Source: Paenibacillus sp. Soil787
GTDB taxonomy: Bacteria; Bacillota; Bacilli; Paenibacillales; NBRC-103111
Assembly: GCF_001429545.1 (NCBI RefSeq)
Contig: NZ_LMSP01000046.1
Location: forward strand, 261-38,630
Reading direction: 5' to 3'
Length of the DNA: 38,370 nucleotides
The notes below the pieces were generated by a model. That model was not told the origin of the DNA and did no database searches. It saw only the letters and a program-made list of their open reading frames with translations. Below are positions 1-7,114 of this stretch, one piece after another. Numbering within the stretch: the stretch's first letter is position 1; every line of letters starts with the position of its first letter. The translations under genes and the position numbers were made by a program.

Positions 1-190
1 ATCGGTCGCCACCGGACGCAAGCGCACAAAAATAGTGCGCAAGGCCGTCGAATCGGTCGCCACCGGACGCAAGCACCAAAAATAGTGCGCAAGGCCGTCG
101 AATCGGTCGCCACCGGACGCAAGCGCACAAAAATAGTGCGCAAAGTCGTCGGATCGGTCGCCACCGGACGCTAGCGCACAAGGTAGTGGC
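1..190. repeat. 51-bp tandem repeat array (about 3.7 copies, left end cut by window)
   Basis: Four consecutive units begin at 1, 52, 102 and 153 with ATCGGTCGCCACCGGACGC. Units 1 and 3 are 51 bp, unit 2 is 50 bp, and the last degenerates after about 35 bp. Intact units carry a GCGCAC/GTGCGC inverted repeat around an AAAAATA loop, so each could fold as a small hairpin. The array starts at the window edge and probably extends left. The 51-bp period is 17 codons and is open in several frames. The 1-bp deletion in unit 2 puts a stop at 83-85 in the frame starting at base 2, so coding is doubtful. Confidence 0.9.
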
Positions 191-231
191 ATGCTCTGAA
201 AATTTATTTCCGGAGCATGCGGCTATTTTTT
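184..231 (+). terminator. Intrinsic terminator at end of the repeat array
   Basis: The arms GCATGCTC and GAGCATGC pair perfectly and extend outward through TAG/CTA. The loop is about 16 nt and six T follow at 226-231. It would end a transcript entering from the left of the window. Confidence 0.65.
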
Positions 232-268
232 ATATCTGAATGAAGACAATAGAAAATTTTCAACAGTT

Positions 269-330
269 GCAATAACAATTTTTTATTTTATTGTTATATA
301 ACAATAAAAATATTTTAAAATTGTTATTGC
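269..330. repeat. Large AT-rich nested inverted repeat
   Basis: The outer arms GCAATAACAATTTT (269-282) and AAAATTGTTATTGC (317-330) are perfect 14-bp complements. Between them lies a perfect 24-bp palindrome at 286-309 (half-site TTTTATTGTTAT) whose axis is offset about 2 bp from the outer one. The block could form a cruciform or act as a multi-site operator. It lies just upstream of the promoter of the small gene at 417. No protein is known from the sequence to bind it. Confidence 0.8.
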
Positions 331-339
331 ATAAATGTT

Positions 340-368
340 TTGTTTAGTTATACAATATAACATATAAA
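340..368 (+). promoter_or_regulatory. Candidate sigma-A promoter of the small gene at 417
   Basis: TTGTTT at 340-345 is followed after 17 bp by TATAAA at 363-368. Transcription would begin near 375, directly at the palindrome 376-387. The -35 is a partial match to TTGACA. Confidence 0.5.
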
Positions 369-375
369 CGAATTC

Positions 376-387
376 TGTATTAGTACA
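376..387. promoter_or_regulatory. Palindromic operator TGTATTAGTACA (copy 1)
   Basis: A near-perfect 12-bp palindrome lies at the predicted transcription start of the gene at 417. The same sequence with one change (TGTATTAATACA, 773-784), flanked by C on the left and TT on the right as here, precedes the next small gene and the aceA-aceB operon. Position over the start site suggests a repressor. The binding protein is unknown. Confidence 0.6.
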
Positions 388-416
388 TTGTTCATATGTT
401 GAAGGGAGAGATGGTT

Positions 417-614
417 ATGAGTAGTTTGGCATCGTCGATGGAGTTTGAAAGAAGGAAATTCACAAACCTTCGCGCCTATGATTTTCAGCGGGCTGTTGCA
501 AAACGAGAAGTTCATAAAGAACACGATGAATGCGGTGAAACTGCTCTGTATCCATTGTCTCCATTGTCTTTGACACTGTACTATGCCTTTGATAATGATG
601 TGGAAGTGGGATAA
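417..614 (+). CDS. Small hypothetical protein (65 aa)
   Basis: I do not recognise a family. The product is 65 residues, mixed charged, with a basic middle (RRKF, KREVHKEHDE) and a C-terminal stretch rich in Leu/Pro/Ser (YPLSPLSLTLYYAF); it has no signal peptide or clear membrane segment. ATG 417 is preferred over ATG 396 or 411 because GAAGGGAG (401-408) sits 8 nt before it, whereas 411 abuts the ribosome site and 396 precedes it. The gene stands alone between its own promoter/operator (340-387) and a strong terminator (651-677). The shared TGTATTARTACA operator suggests co-regulation with the 803 gene and glyoxylate bypass genes. That it is a real gene is an inference from this complete expression signal set. 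Confidence 0.6.
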   Translation: MSSLASSMEFERRKFTNLRAYDFQRAVAKREVHKEHDECGETALYPLSPLSLTLYYAFDNDVEVG

Positions 615-650
615 TTGGCGGACTGCGCAACTTATAAAATGAAATGAAAG

Positions 651-677
651 CCTACCGAATTCTCGGTAGGTTTTTTT
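651..677 (+). terminator. Strong intrinsic terminator
   Basis: CCTACCGA and TCGGTAGG form a perfect 8-bp stem around ATTC, followed by seven T. It closes the single-gene unit at 417-614. Confidence 0.93.
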
Positions 678-723
678 ATTGTTATAGTATATTAAAAAAA
701 ATAATTAATTTTATAAAACAGTA

Positions 724-752
724 TTGAACATTATTCGGGGATGTGTTATATA
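724..752 (+). promoter_or_regulatory. Candidate promoter of the 803-aceA-aceB unit
   Basis: TTGAAC at 724-729 and TATATA at 747-752 are spaced 17 bp. A second possible -10, TATAAA at 758-763, would place the start closer to the operator at 773, as in the first copy, but it lacks a good -35. Which one is used cannot be decided by eye. Confidence 0.4.
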
Positions 753-772
753 TTATATATAAAAAATAATAC

Positions 773-784
773 TGTATTAATACA
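773..784. promoter_or_regulatory. Palindromic operator TGTATTAATACA (copy 2)
   Basis: A perfect 12-bp palindrome lies immediately upstream of the ribosome site (GAGGAGG, 788-794) of the 803 gene. It differs from copy 1 at 376-387 by one base. It would control the small zinc-knuckle gene and, by read-through, aceA and aceB. Confidence 0.65.
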
Positions 785-802
785 TTTGAGGAGGAAACAA
801 CC

Positions 803-970
803 ATGGATTGTCCAACATGCCAAGGTAATGGAGATTTAGAGGAAATGAGAAGCACAGATGAGCACTTTCACAAAGAGGGGTCATCCATCCATTTTGGTCA
901 GGATCGTGTACTCTGGCCGAATACTTGCCCGATTTGCGGCGGCAGCGGATTTCTAGACGTATCCTTTTAA
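803..970 (+). CDS. Small double CxxCxGxG zinc-knuckle protein (55 aa)
   Basis: The protein has an N-terminal knuckle CPTCQGNG (residues 3-10) and a C-terminal knuckle CPICGGSG (about 43-50), with some 30 mostly charged residues between. The CxxCxGxG spacing is that of the DnaJ zinc-finger repeat and of tiny YuiA-like proteins, so one zinc ion bound by four cysteines is likely. There is no membrane segment. ATG 803 follows GAGGAGG by 8 nt. The gene ends 34 nt before aceA with no terminator, so it is probably the first gene of the aceA-aceB transcript behind the TGTATTAATACA operator. The role is unknown; a small chaperone-like or redox/zinc-sensing partner is possible but only a guess. Confidence 0.8.
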   Translation: MDCPTCQGNGDLEEMRSTDEHFHKEGSSIHFGQDRVLWPNTCPICGGSGFLDVSF

Positions 971-1004
971 GAAAACAAACCCCAATAAAGGAGTGCATAG
1001 GATT

Positions 1005-2282
1005 ATGAGCAAACAAAGTCAACGTGAACAACTGCAAGCAAGCTGGAATTCCAAGCGATTCGAAGAGGTATCTCGACCTTATTCCGTAGAGGATGTGCTT
1101 CGCCTTCGTGGCTCCGTAGTGATTGAACAGACATTGGCTGAGCAGGGAGCTCGCAAATTCTGGGAACGGGTTAATGAAGAGGACTTTGTGCCTGCACTTG
1201 GCGCTCTAACGGGAAATCAAGCTGTGCAGCAAGCAAAAGCAGGACTTAAAGCGATTTATTTGAGCGGTTGGCAAGTTGCCGCCGATGCGAACTTATCCGG
1301 TCATATGTATCCCGATCAAAGTCTTTATCCAGCTAACAGCGTACCTAGCGTTGTGAAAAGAATTAATCAGGCGCTGCAGCGCGCCGATCAGATCCAGCAT
1401 GCAGAAGGCAGGGGAAGCATTGACTTCTTTCTTCCCATTGTGGCAGACGCAGAAGCTGGATTTGGTGGACCGCTTAATGTGTTCGAGCTAATGAAAGGCA
1501 TGATTGAGGCTGGAGCCGCTGCTGTCCATTTCGAGGATCAGCTCTCCTCCGAGAAGAAATGCGGCCATTTGGGCGGTAAGGTGCTGCTGCCAACGCAGCA
1601 AGCCGTAAAAAATCTTATCGCTGCAAGATTGGCTGCCGATGTGATGGGCGTAGAGACGGTGCTAATCGCCAGAACAGATGCGAATGCAGCAAGTCTCTTG
1701 ACGAGCGACATTGATGAGAATGATCGACCGTTTCTAACTGGCGAACGTTCACCCGAAGGATTCTTTTATGTACAGGCAGGCTTGGATCAAGCCATCTCAC
1801 GCGGTCTGGCTTATGCCCCTTATGCGGATATGATTTGGTGTGAAACATCGGAGCCCAACCTGGAGGAGGCAAGACGCTTTGCTGAAGCGATTCACGAGAA
1901 ATTCCCAGGCAAACTGCTCGCCTATAACTGCTCCCCTTCATTTAACTGGAAGAAGAAATTAGATGAACCTACGATTGCAAAATTTCAACAAGAGCTAGGT
2001 AAGCTAGGCTATAAATTCCAGTTCGTTACGTTGGCAGGCTTCCATGCTTTGAATCACAGCATGTTTGAACTCGCTCACGATTATAGAGATCGTGGAATGG
2101 CTGCTTACTCTCAGTTCCAACAAACGGAATTCACTAGTGAATCTCGCGGCTATGAAGCGACACGCCATCAGCGCGAAGTAGGAACGGGCTATTTCGACGA
2201 AGTTTCCCAAGTTATTACCGGCGGTACTTCTTCCACAACTGCGCTTTCCGGTTCAACGGAAGAGGAGCAATTTGCCCACTAA
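1005..2282 (+). CDS. aceA: Isocitrate lyase
   Basis: This enzyme cleaves isocitrate to glyoxylate and succinate, the first step of the cytoplasmic glyoxylate bypass. The 425-residue length fits class I bacterial enzymes. The catalytic motif KKCGHLGGK is present, with the active-site Cys near residue 186. Other family blocks are GWQVAADANLSGHMYPDQSLYP, PIVADAEAGFGG, AAVHFEDQ, LIARTDA and AYNCSPSFNW. ATG 1005 was chosen because AAAGGAG lies at 987-993; the GTG at 993 overlaps that site. The gene follows a zinc-knuckle gene by 34 nt and its 3' end overlaps aceB by 11 nt, which indicates translational coupling. Regulation is probably through the palindrome at 773-784. Confidence 0.97.
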   Translation: MSKQSQREQLQASWNSKRFEEVSRPYSVEDVLRLRGSVVIEQTLAEQGARKFWERVNEEDFVPALGALTGNQAVQQAKAGLKAIYLSGWQVAADANLSGHMYPDQSLYPANSVPSVVKRINQALQRADQIQHAEGRGSIDFFLPIVADAEAGFGGPLNVFELMKGMIEAGAAAVHFEDQLSSEKKCGHLGGKVLLPTQQAVKNLIAARLAADVMGVETVLIARTDANAASLLTSDIDENDRPFLTGERSPEGFFYVQAGLDQAISRGLAYAPYADMIWCETSEPNLEEARRFAEAIHEKFPGKLLAYNCSPSFNWKKKLDEPTIAKFQQELGKLGYKFQFVTLAGFHALNHSMFELAHDYRDRGMAAYSQFQQTEFTSESRGYEATRHQREVGTGYFDEVSQVITGGTSSTTALSGSTEEEQFAH

Positions 2283-3912
2283 AAGCAATGCCAAATGGTC
2301 AAAGGAGATGAAGGTATTGATCGATCAAACCATGCTTAGGGGAATTGAAATCGAACCGACTACAATAGAGGGGCAGAAGATTCTCACCCCGGAAGCATTA
2401 GCATTCGTGGCGCTGCTTGAGCGAACATTTGGAGCAAAACGCCTTCAGCTATTGCAGCAGCGTAACCTGAGGCAAAGTCGTATTGATGCTGGTGAGCTGC
2501 CGGACTTTTTACCGGTAACAGCAACAATACGCAGCAGCGATTGGACCATAGCACCAATCCCTGTGGATTTGCAAGACCGGCGCGTTGAGATTACAGGTCC
2601 GGCAGGCGATCGTAAGATGGTCATTAATGCGTTCAACTCAGGTGCTTACGTCTACATGGCAGACTTCGAGGACGCTAACTCGCCAACGTGGAACAATACG
2701 ATCGAGGGTCAAGTGAATTTGTACGATGCTGTTCGGCGAACGATCACGTTCGACAGTCCGGAAGGGAAAAGCTACAATCTTCAAGCTCAGACGGCAGTGC
2801 TCAAAGTTCGTCCTCGCGGTTGGCACTTGGAAGAGAAGCATATGCAGGTTGATGGGCACCCTGTGTCAGGTTCGCTATTTGATTTTGGCCTATTCTTTTT
2901 TCATAATGCAAAGGCATTGATTCAGCAAGGAAGCGGACCCTACTTTTACTTGCCTAAGCAAGAGAGCCATATGGAGGCACGTCTTTGGAATGAAGTGTTC
3001 CTATTTGCGCAGCAGGAGCTGGGCATTCCGCAAGGCACGATTAAAGCTACGGTGCTTATCGAGACGATCGTCGCTGCTTTTGAAATGGACGAAATCTTGT
3101 ACGAGCTTCGTGAGCACAGCGCAGGACTGAACTGCGGACGGTGGGATTATATCTTCAGTTATATTAAAAAGCTGCAGAAGCAGCCGCACGTCATCGTTCC
3201 CGACCGTGCCCTCGTAACGATGGAATCACCGTTCATGAAAGCTTATTCACTGCTCGCCATTCAGACTTGTCATAAGCGGAATGCTTCTTGCATCGGAGGC
3301 ATGGCCGCACAAATTCCGGTGAGGAATGATCCTGCGGCAAACGAAGAAGCAATGGCGAAAGTAAGAGCAGATAAGCTGCGCGAGGTGAGAAACGGTCACG
3401 ATGGCACATGGGTGGCTCATCCTGGATTAGTCCCTGTGGCAAAAGCGATATTCGATGAGCATATGCCTTCAGCGAATCAAATTGACAAGCAGCTATCTGG
3501 TATCGAAATTACAGCTGAACAATTGCTAGAGGTGCCGCTGGGGCCGATAACAGAGAATGGGATTCGGACAAACGTCAGCGTCGGCATTCAGTATCTGGAA
3601 GCCTGGCTGCGTGGTTTCGGGGCTGTACCCATCAACAATTTGATGGAAGACGTGGCCACAGCGGAAATATCACGTGCGCAGCTTTGGCAGTGGATCCACC
3701 ATCCACTAGGGATTCTGGATGACGGGCGCAAAGTAACGGCAGAACTATTTGGGCAGATTCAAGTTGAAGAGTTGGCAAAGATCAAAGAAAAGCTTGGGGA
3801 AGAGTCATTCCAGCAAATGAAGTTTGATCTAGCAAATGTGCTTTTTACCCAGATGACGGTTTCACCTGAATTTGAAGCTTTTTTAACTGAACAAGGGTAT
3901 CGGTATTTGTAA
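2272..3912 (+). CDS. aceB: Malate synthase A
   Basis: Malate synthase condenses glyoxylate with acetyl-CoA to malate, the second bypass enzyme. The 546-residue product matches the A-type length. It carries the family signature around residues 280-296 (HSAGLNCGRWDYIFSYIKK), with Glu in place of the usual Asp before the first His (REH rather than RDH). The blocks YMADFEDANSPTW, PRGWHLEEKH and GGMAAQIP also fit. The start is TTG 2272, placed inside the end of aceA and preceded by an AGAGGAG ribosome site within aceA; no ATG with a better site is near. A terminator follows at 3927. The tail is full length. Confidence 0.96.
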   Translation: MPTKSNAKWSKEMKVLIDQTMLRGIEIEPTTIEGQKILTPEALAFVALLERTFGAKRLQLLQQRNLRQSRIDAGELPDFLPVTATIRSSDWTIAPIPVDLQDRRVEITGPAGDRKMVINAFNSGAYVYMADFEDANSPTWNNTIEGQVNLYDAVRRTITFDSPEGKSYNLQAQTAVLKVRPRGWHLEEKHMQVDGHPVSGSLFDFGLFFFHNAKALIQQGSGPYFYLPKQESHMEARLWNEVFLFAQQELGIPQGTIKATVLIETIVAAFEMDEILYELREHSAGLNCGRWDYIFSYIKKLQKQPHVIVPDRALVTMESPFMKAYSLLAIQTCHKRNASCIGGMAAQIPVRNDPAANEEAMAKVRADKLREVRNGHDGTWVAHPGLVPVAKAIFDEHMPSANQIDKQLSGIEITAEQLLEVPLGPITENGIRTNVSVGIQYLEAWLRGFGAVPINNLMEDVATAEISRAQLWQWIHHPLGILDDGRKVTAELFGQIQVEELAKIKEKLGEESFQQMKFDLANVLFTQMTVSPEFEAFLTEQGYRYL

Positions 3913-3926
3913 TAGAAGTAATTTGA

Positions 3927-3959
3927 GACAGGGCCTTTATGAGGCTTCTGTCTTTTTTT
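3927..3959 (+). terminator. Terminator of the aceA-aceB unit
   Basis: GACAG and GCC pair with GGC and CTGTC across a short internal mismatch, around a TTTATGA loop. A run of seven T follows. Confidence 0.85.
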
Positions 3960-4016
3960 ATTTGAATAGACTATAATTATTTCAATGTTATAGAACAGTT
4001 CAGCGAGGTGTGAACC

Positions 4017-5345
4017 ATGAGCACGGGCCATTCGGAGCTTCATACGAAGCATGAACAAATTACGAAATATATTGAATCTTTGGCTGTAGGCACCAAGCTG
4101 TCCGTTCGGCAAATCGCGCAAGATCTGGATGTGAGTGAGGGTACGGCTTATCGTGCCATCAAAGAAGCGGAAAATATCGGTCTAGTGAGCACCAAACGGC
4201 GGATCGGCACAATTCGCATGGAAAAGAAAGAAGAACCCGTCATTGATAAATTAACATTCTCAGAAATCGTGAATGTAGTGGAAGGCGTTGTGCTGGGTGG
4301 TTCTTCGGGTATACATAAGTCCCTGAATAAATTCGTGATTGGCGCGATGCAGCTGGAGGCCATGCTGAAGTATATTGAAGCAGGCAATTTGCTCATTGTC
4401 GGCAATCGTGTACAAGCACATATGTGTGCGCTAAGTCAGGGCGCTGGCGTATTGATTACCGGTGGATTTGATACCACGCCTGAAGTTAAGGAGCTTGCAG
4501 ATGAACTGCAGCTGCCTATTATCGGCAGTTCATTCGATACCTTCACGGTTGCTACGATGATTAATCGTGCCATGGAAGATCGGCTTATTAAGAAAAAGAT
4601 TATGATCGTCGATGACATCGTGCGCAAAGACAGCCCCATTTATTCGCTGCTCGCGGCTGATACGGTCAAAGACATGCAAAAGCTGGTTGAGGAAACGACG
4701 CATACCCGGTATCCTGTCATCGACGACAATCAGGTGCCGATCGGCATGATCACGACGAAGGACATCATAGGTGCGAAGCCGAATCAGCTCGTTGGCACCT
4801 TGATGACTCCTAATCCGCTCATGATTAACTTGAAAACGTCGGTAGCATCAGCTGGACATACCATGGTGTGGGAAGGTATTGAGCTGCTGCCCGTGATCGA
4901 TACCGATCGCAAGATGATCGGAGTCATTAGCCGTAAGGATGTTATGAAAGCGATGCAGCATATGCAAAGGCAGCCTCAGAACGCTGAAACGTTCGAGGTG
5001 CAGATCTATTCGGGGATTGACGAGCTTCGAGATGAGGAAGGCAAGCTGTATTTCCAAGGAACGGTTACACCGCAAATGACGAATTTCGAAGGATTGGTCT
5101 CTGAGGGTGTGCTGACAACGATAATGATTCGTGCGGCTTACCGCACGGTTCAGGAAAACAAGAAAGGCGATCTTATTCTAGATAGTTCTTCCAGTTATTT
5201 TCTGATCCCGCTGCAAATCGATGACGTCATCGAAATCGTACCCTCGATCGTGGAGATGAGCCGCAGATTTTGCAAGATTGATATGGAAATCAGGACGAAC
5301 GGCACTAGAGTCGCTAGATCCATGTTTACGGCACGAATTTTATAA
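4017..5345 (+). CDS. ytoI: YtoI-like HTH/DRTGG/CBS/hotdog protein
   Basis: The four-part architecture is that of Bacillus YtoI. It has an N-terminal helix-turn-helix (about residues 25-65, with LSVRQIAQDLDVSEGTAYRAI), a DRTGG-type domain (about 80-190), two CBS repeats (about 195-310, RYPVIDDNQVPIGMITTKDI and ELLPVIDTDRKMIGVISRKD) and a C-terminal hotdog-like region (about 325-440). CBS pairs usually bind adenine nucleotides and DRTGG domains occur in acyl/phosphate-handling regulators, so a nucleotide-sensing cytoplasmic regulator is likely; its target is not known. ATG 4017 has GCGAGGTG upstream. The gene is monocistronic, with terminators on both sides. Length (442 aa) is normal for the family. 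Confidence 0.85.
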   Translation: MSTGHSELHTKHEQITKYIESLAVGTKLSVRQIAQDLDVSEGTAYRAIKEAENIGLVSTKRRIGTIRMEKKEEPVIDKLTFSEIVNVVEGVVLGGSSGIHKSLNKFVIGAMQLEAMLKYIEAGNLLIVGNRVQAHMCALSQGAGVLITGGFDTTPEVKELADELQLPIIGSSFDTFTVATMINRAMEDRLIKKKIMIVDDIVRKDSPIYSLLAADTVKDMQKLVEETTHTRYPVIDDNQVPIGMITTKDIIGAKPNQLVGTLMTPNPLMINLKTSVASAGHTMVWEGIELLPVIDTDRKMIGVISRKDVMKAMQHMQRQPQNAETFEVQIYSGIDELRDEEGKLYFQGTVTPQMTNFEGLVSEGVLTTIMIRAAYRTVQENKKGDLILDSSSSYFLIPLQIDDVIEIVPSIVEMSRRFCKIDMEIRTNGTRVARSMFTARIL

Positions 5346-5360
5346 TTGAAAAGGAAGAAT

Positions 5361-5385
5361 AGCCACCCGTTGAGGTGGCTTTTTT
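5361..5385 (+). terminator. Terminator after ytoI
   Basis: AGCCACC and GGTGGCT form a perfect 7-bp stem around CGTTGA, followed by T-rich sequence. Confidence 0.9.
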
Positions 5386-5499
5386 CGTTTAGAGAAGCAT
5401 AAGTTTAGACTGAAAATGATATGTATTATTTATCTAATGACGAAGTGCGGGCTGGTTATCTATGTTTTTCTAATTAAACTAAGGGAGGAGTCACGGCCA

Positions 5500-6402
5500 A
5501 TGAATGCATGGATCTTCTACTTAATGCTAGCTTTAGCGCCTTGGGGGAATGTGGGGAATCCGGATGATAACCTCAATCAGGTTTGCTCCAGCATAAATGA
5601 AAGCGCAATCATTAGGCCGGCAGTGGATACCAAGGTTATTCATTATACCAATCAAGCTATTTTTCTTACCTACCACCATCTGGATGACAACGAGTCATTT
5701 GTGACGATTACCCCGGCTAAATTTAATCAGCACCTCCAGGTATTAAAAGAAAATCATTATAATGTGATCCCGATCGAAGAATATAGCTGTTTTCTAGAGC
5801 ATCGAAAGTCAATTCCCCCGAATGCTGTCGTGATTACATTCGATGATGGCTATCGATCTTTTTATGAGAAGGCCTACCCGTTACTGAAAAAGCAAGGGTT
5901 CCCGGCAACTAACTTTGTAGTTGTAAGTTATTTGGATTCTGATTATCCTTCTCTGCCCTTTCTGACTTGGAAGCAAACGCAGGAGATGAAACGCGATGGA
6001 TTCAGTTTCTATTCTCATACGTTTAATCTACACCAAAAAAAGAGAGGTGACGGAGTAAACCCGGTACCTACTCTTACCAATCGCCTTTTCCTGGAACAGG
6101 AAAAGCGGCTCGAGACAGAAGAGGAATGGAGAAAAAGAGTCCGTGAGGATCTATGGATAGCCGAAACTATGCTAAAAACGCAGCTAGACAATAAGCTTTC
6201 CATGCTGTGTTTCCCTTTTGGGGAGTATAATCAGACCGTTATGGATGACGCCAAAGAGATGGGGTTCCGTTATTTTATCACGACAAAAGAAGGGATTAAT
6301 GCGGGGGACAGCAGAGAAATATACCGTTTGAATGTTGGCATGCCTTATGTTTCCGCGGATAACTTTCTGAAGAAGCTGCAAAGCTATGATCGTAAAAAGT
6401 GA
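5500..6402 (+). CDS. Polysaccharide deacetylase (NodB/PgaB-type)
   Basis: This is a carbohydrate esterase 4-type enzyme that removes acetyl groups from an N-acetylated or O-acetylated polysaccharide. The first metal motif TFDDGY has Asp115/Asp116, and SHTFNLH supplies the two metal-binding His (173 and 178). TYHHLDD near residue 58 and CFPFGEYN near 235 are further family blocks. The first 17 residues (MNAWIFYLMLALAPWGN) form a short hydrophobic segment, so export or membrane anchoring is likely, although a classical basic n-region is missing. ATG 5500 follows AAGGGAGGAG by 9 nt; upstream in-frame codons have no ribosome site. The closest relatives in layout are PgaB/IcaB-like deacetylases. 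The substrate is unknown. No partner synthase is nearby. Confidence 0.88.
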   Translation: MNAWIFYLMLALAPWGNVGNPDDNLNQVCSSINESAIIRPAVDTKVIHYTNQAIFLTYHHLDDNESFVTITPAKFNQHLQVLKENHYNVIPIEEYSCFLEHRKSIPPNAVVITFDDGYRSFYEKAYPLLKKQGFPATNFVVVSYLDSDYPSLPFLTWKQTQEMKRDGFSFYSHTFNLHQKKRGDGVNPVPTLTNRLFLEQEKRLETEEEWRKRVREDLWIAETMLKTQLDNKLSMLCFPFGEYNQTVMDDAKEMGFRYFITTKEGINAGDSREIYRLNVGMPYVSADNFLKKLQSYDRKK

Positions 6403-6435
6403 GAGGAGGATCCGTATCCATTGAATTGGCGGAAC

Positions 6436-6558
6436 GAGAGAACGCTATTTGTTGAAATTTATGCTATTCGAAGCAAAAAACAACGAAATAGCGTCACTAT
6501 GTTCCTCATTTCGTGAATTAGAGCATATTTCACGTAAATAGCGTCACTACGTTCTCTC
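6436..6558. repeat. Inverted-repeat (MITE-like) intergenic element
   Basis: The ends GAGAGAAC (6436-6443) and GTTCTCTC (6551-6558) are inverted copies. Inward, CTATTT...TGAAAT.TATGCT on the left matches the complement of the right half (AGCATATTTCA..TAAATAG), interrupted by an 8-bp deletion on the left. The right half also contains a direct repeat of AAATAGCGTCACTA at 6486 and 6536. There is no ORF inside. The structure fits a non-autonomous mobile or REP/ERIC-like element between convergent genes. Confidence 0.65.
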
Positions 6559-6625
6559 TGCCCCTCTCATGAATTTATCATTTTTGAGGACAGCGCCTTC
6601 ATGTAAAAATGTGGATACTCCTTAT

Positions 6626-6841
6626 TTACGTGAGGCTATCTTCATCAGCACTACCAGATTGTTCTGTCCGTGCTTCTGCTAATTGGGCATGTGCTTGGTC
6701 AAGTTGCTCGTGTGCTTGCTGAACAGCCCTTCTTCGATGATTATTAATCGATTGTGCTGTATTCAATTCGCTTAGGGCATCAGCTACCGCATTATGGGCT
6801 TCTATTTCTGCACTTTGTTGTTCGGATTGTTGGTCAGACAT
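6626..6841 (-). CDS. Small Gln/Ala-rich coiled-coil protein (71 aa)
   Basis: I do not recognise a named family. The product is acidic, rich in Gln, Ala, Glu and Ser, and almost wholly predicted helix with heptad-like spacing (AVADALSELNTAQSINNHRR, then QAHEQLDQAHAQLAEAR); a coiled coil is the likely fold. No signal peptide, membrane segment or cysteine is present. The start is placed at the second ATG (6841), because CGGAG lies directly against the first ATG (6850) but about 7 nt before the second. It is transcribed toward the deacetylase gene. Codon use and the ribosome site support a real gene, but function is unknown. Confidence 0.6.
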   Translation of the reverse strand: MSDQQSEQQSAEIEAHNAVADALSELNTAQSINNHRRRAVQQAHEQLDQAHAQLAEARTEQSGSADEDSLT

Positions 6842-7065
6842 GGCATACATCTCCGATCTATTGTTTTTTTAGGCAAAGTTAATATTGCCACAATTTGACT
6901 AAATTATTCGTTATTCGTATCGTATTAATAAATAATGAAAAGGTAGTTGAATCCTATGGGGAAAATTAGCAAATTAGGCGGAAGCGGTTTTCATCATGTT
7001 GCCATTACTTTTTCATGAGGAGCTATCGTGTCTTTACACGATTAATCGCAAATGATAAGATTCGA

Positions 7066-7081
7066 ATCATACACGATATAT
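7066..7081. promoter_or_regulatory. GntR-type operator, copy 1 (GH95 gene)
   Basis: ATCATACACGATATAT lies 33 nt before the GH95 start. Its inverted core ATCAT-AC-ACGAT has one mismatch. A longer 26-bp stretch starting one base upstream matches the region before gntR at 22 positions, and the core recurs before the SGNH gene at 21352. A GntR/FCD repressor encoded at 20646 is the obvious candidate to bind it. Confidence 0.7.
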
Positions 7082-7114
7082 AATGTGTAATGAAATTGAG
7101 GAGGCTAAACCTGC

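Noticed and set aside
2..85. Coding end of a 17-residue repeat protein in the tandem array
   Set aside because: One unit has a 1-bp deletion and no start or ribosome site is visible; kept only as a repeat.
1..190. CRISPR-like array
   Set aside because: Units are contiguous 50-51 bp copies with no unique spacers and no cas genes.
777..1037. Minus-strand 86-codon ORF
   Set aside because: It overlaps the zinc-knuckle gene and operator on the opposite strand and has no ribosome site.
5416..5499. 28-codon N-terminal extension of the deacetylase
   Set aside because: It lacks a ribosome site and AAGGGAGGAG precedes ATG 5500.
6975..6998. cre site before the GH95 gene
   Set aside because: GGAAGCGGTTTTCA has one extra base between half-sites compared with the cre consensus.
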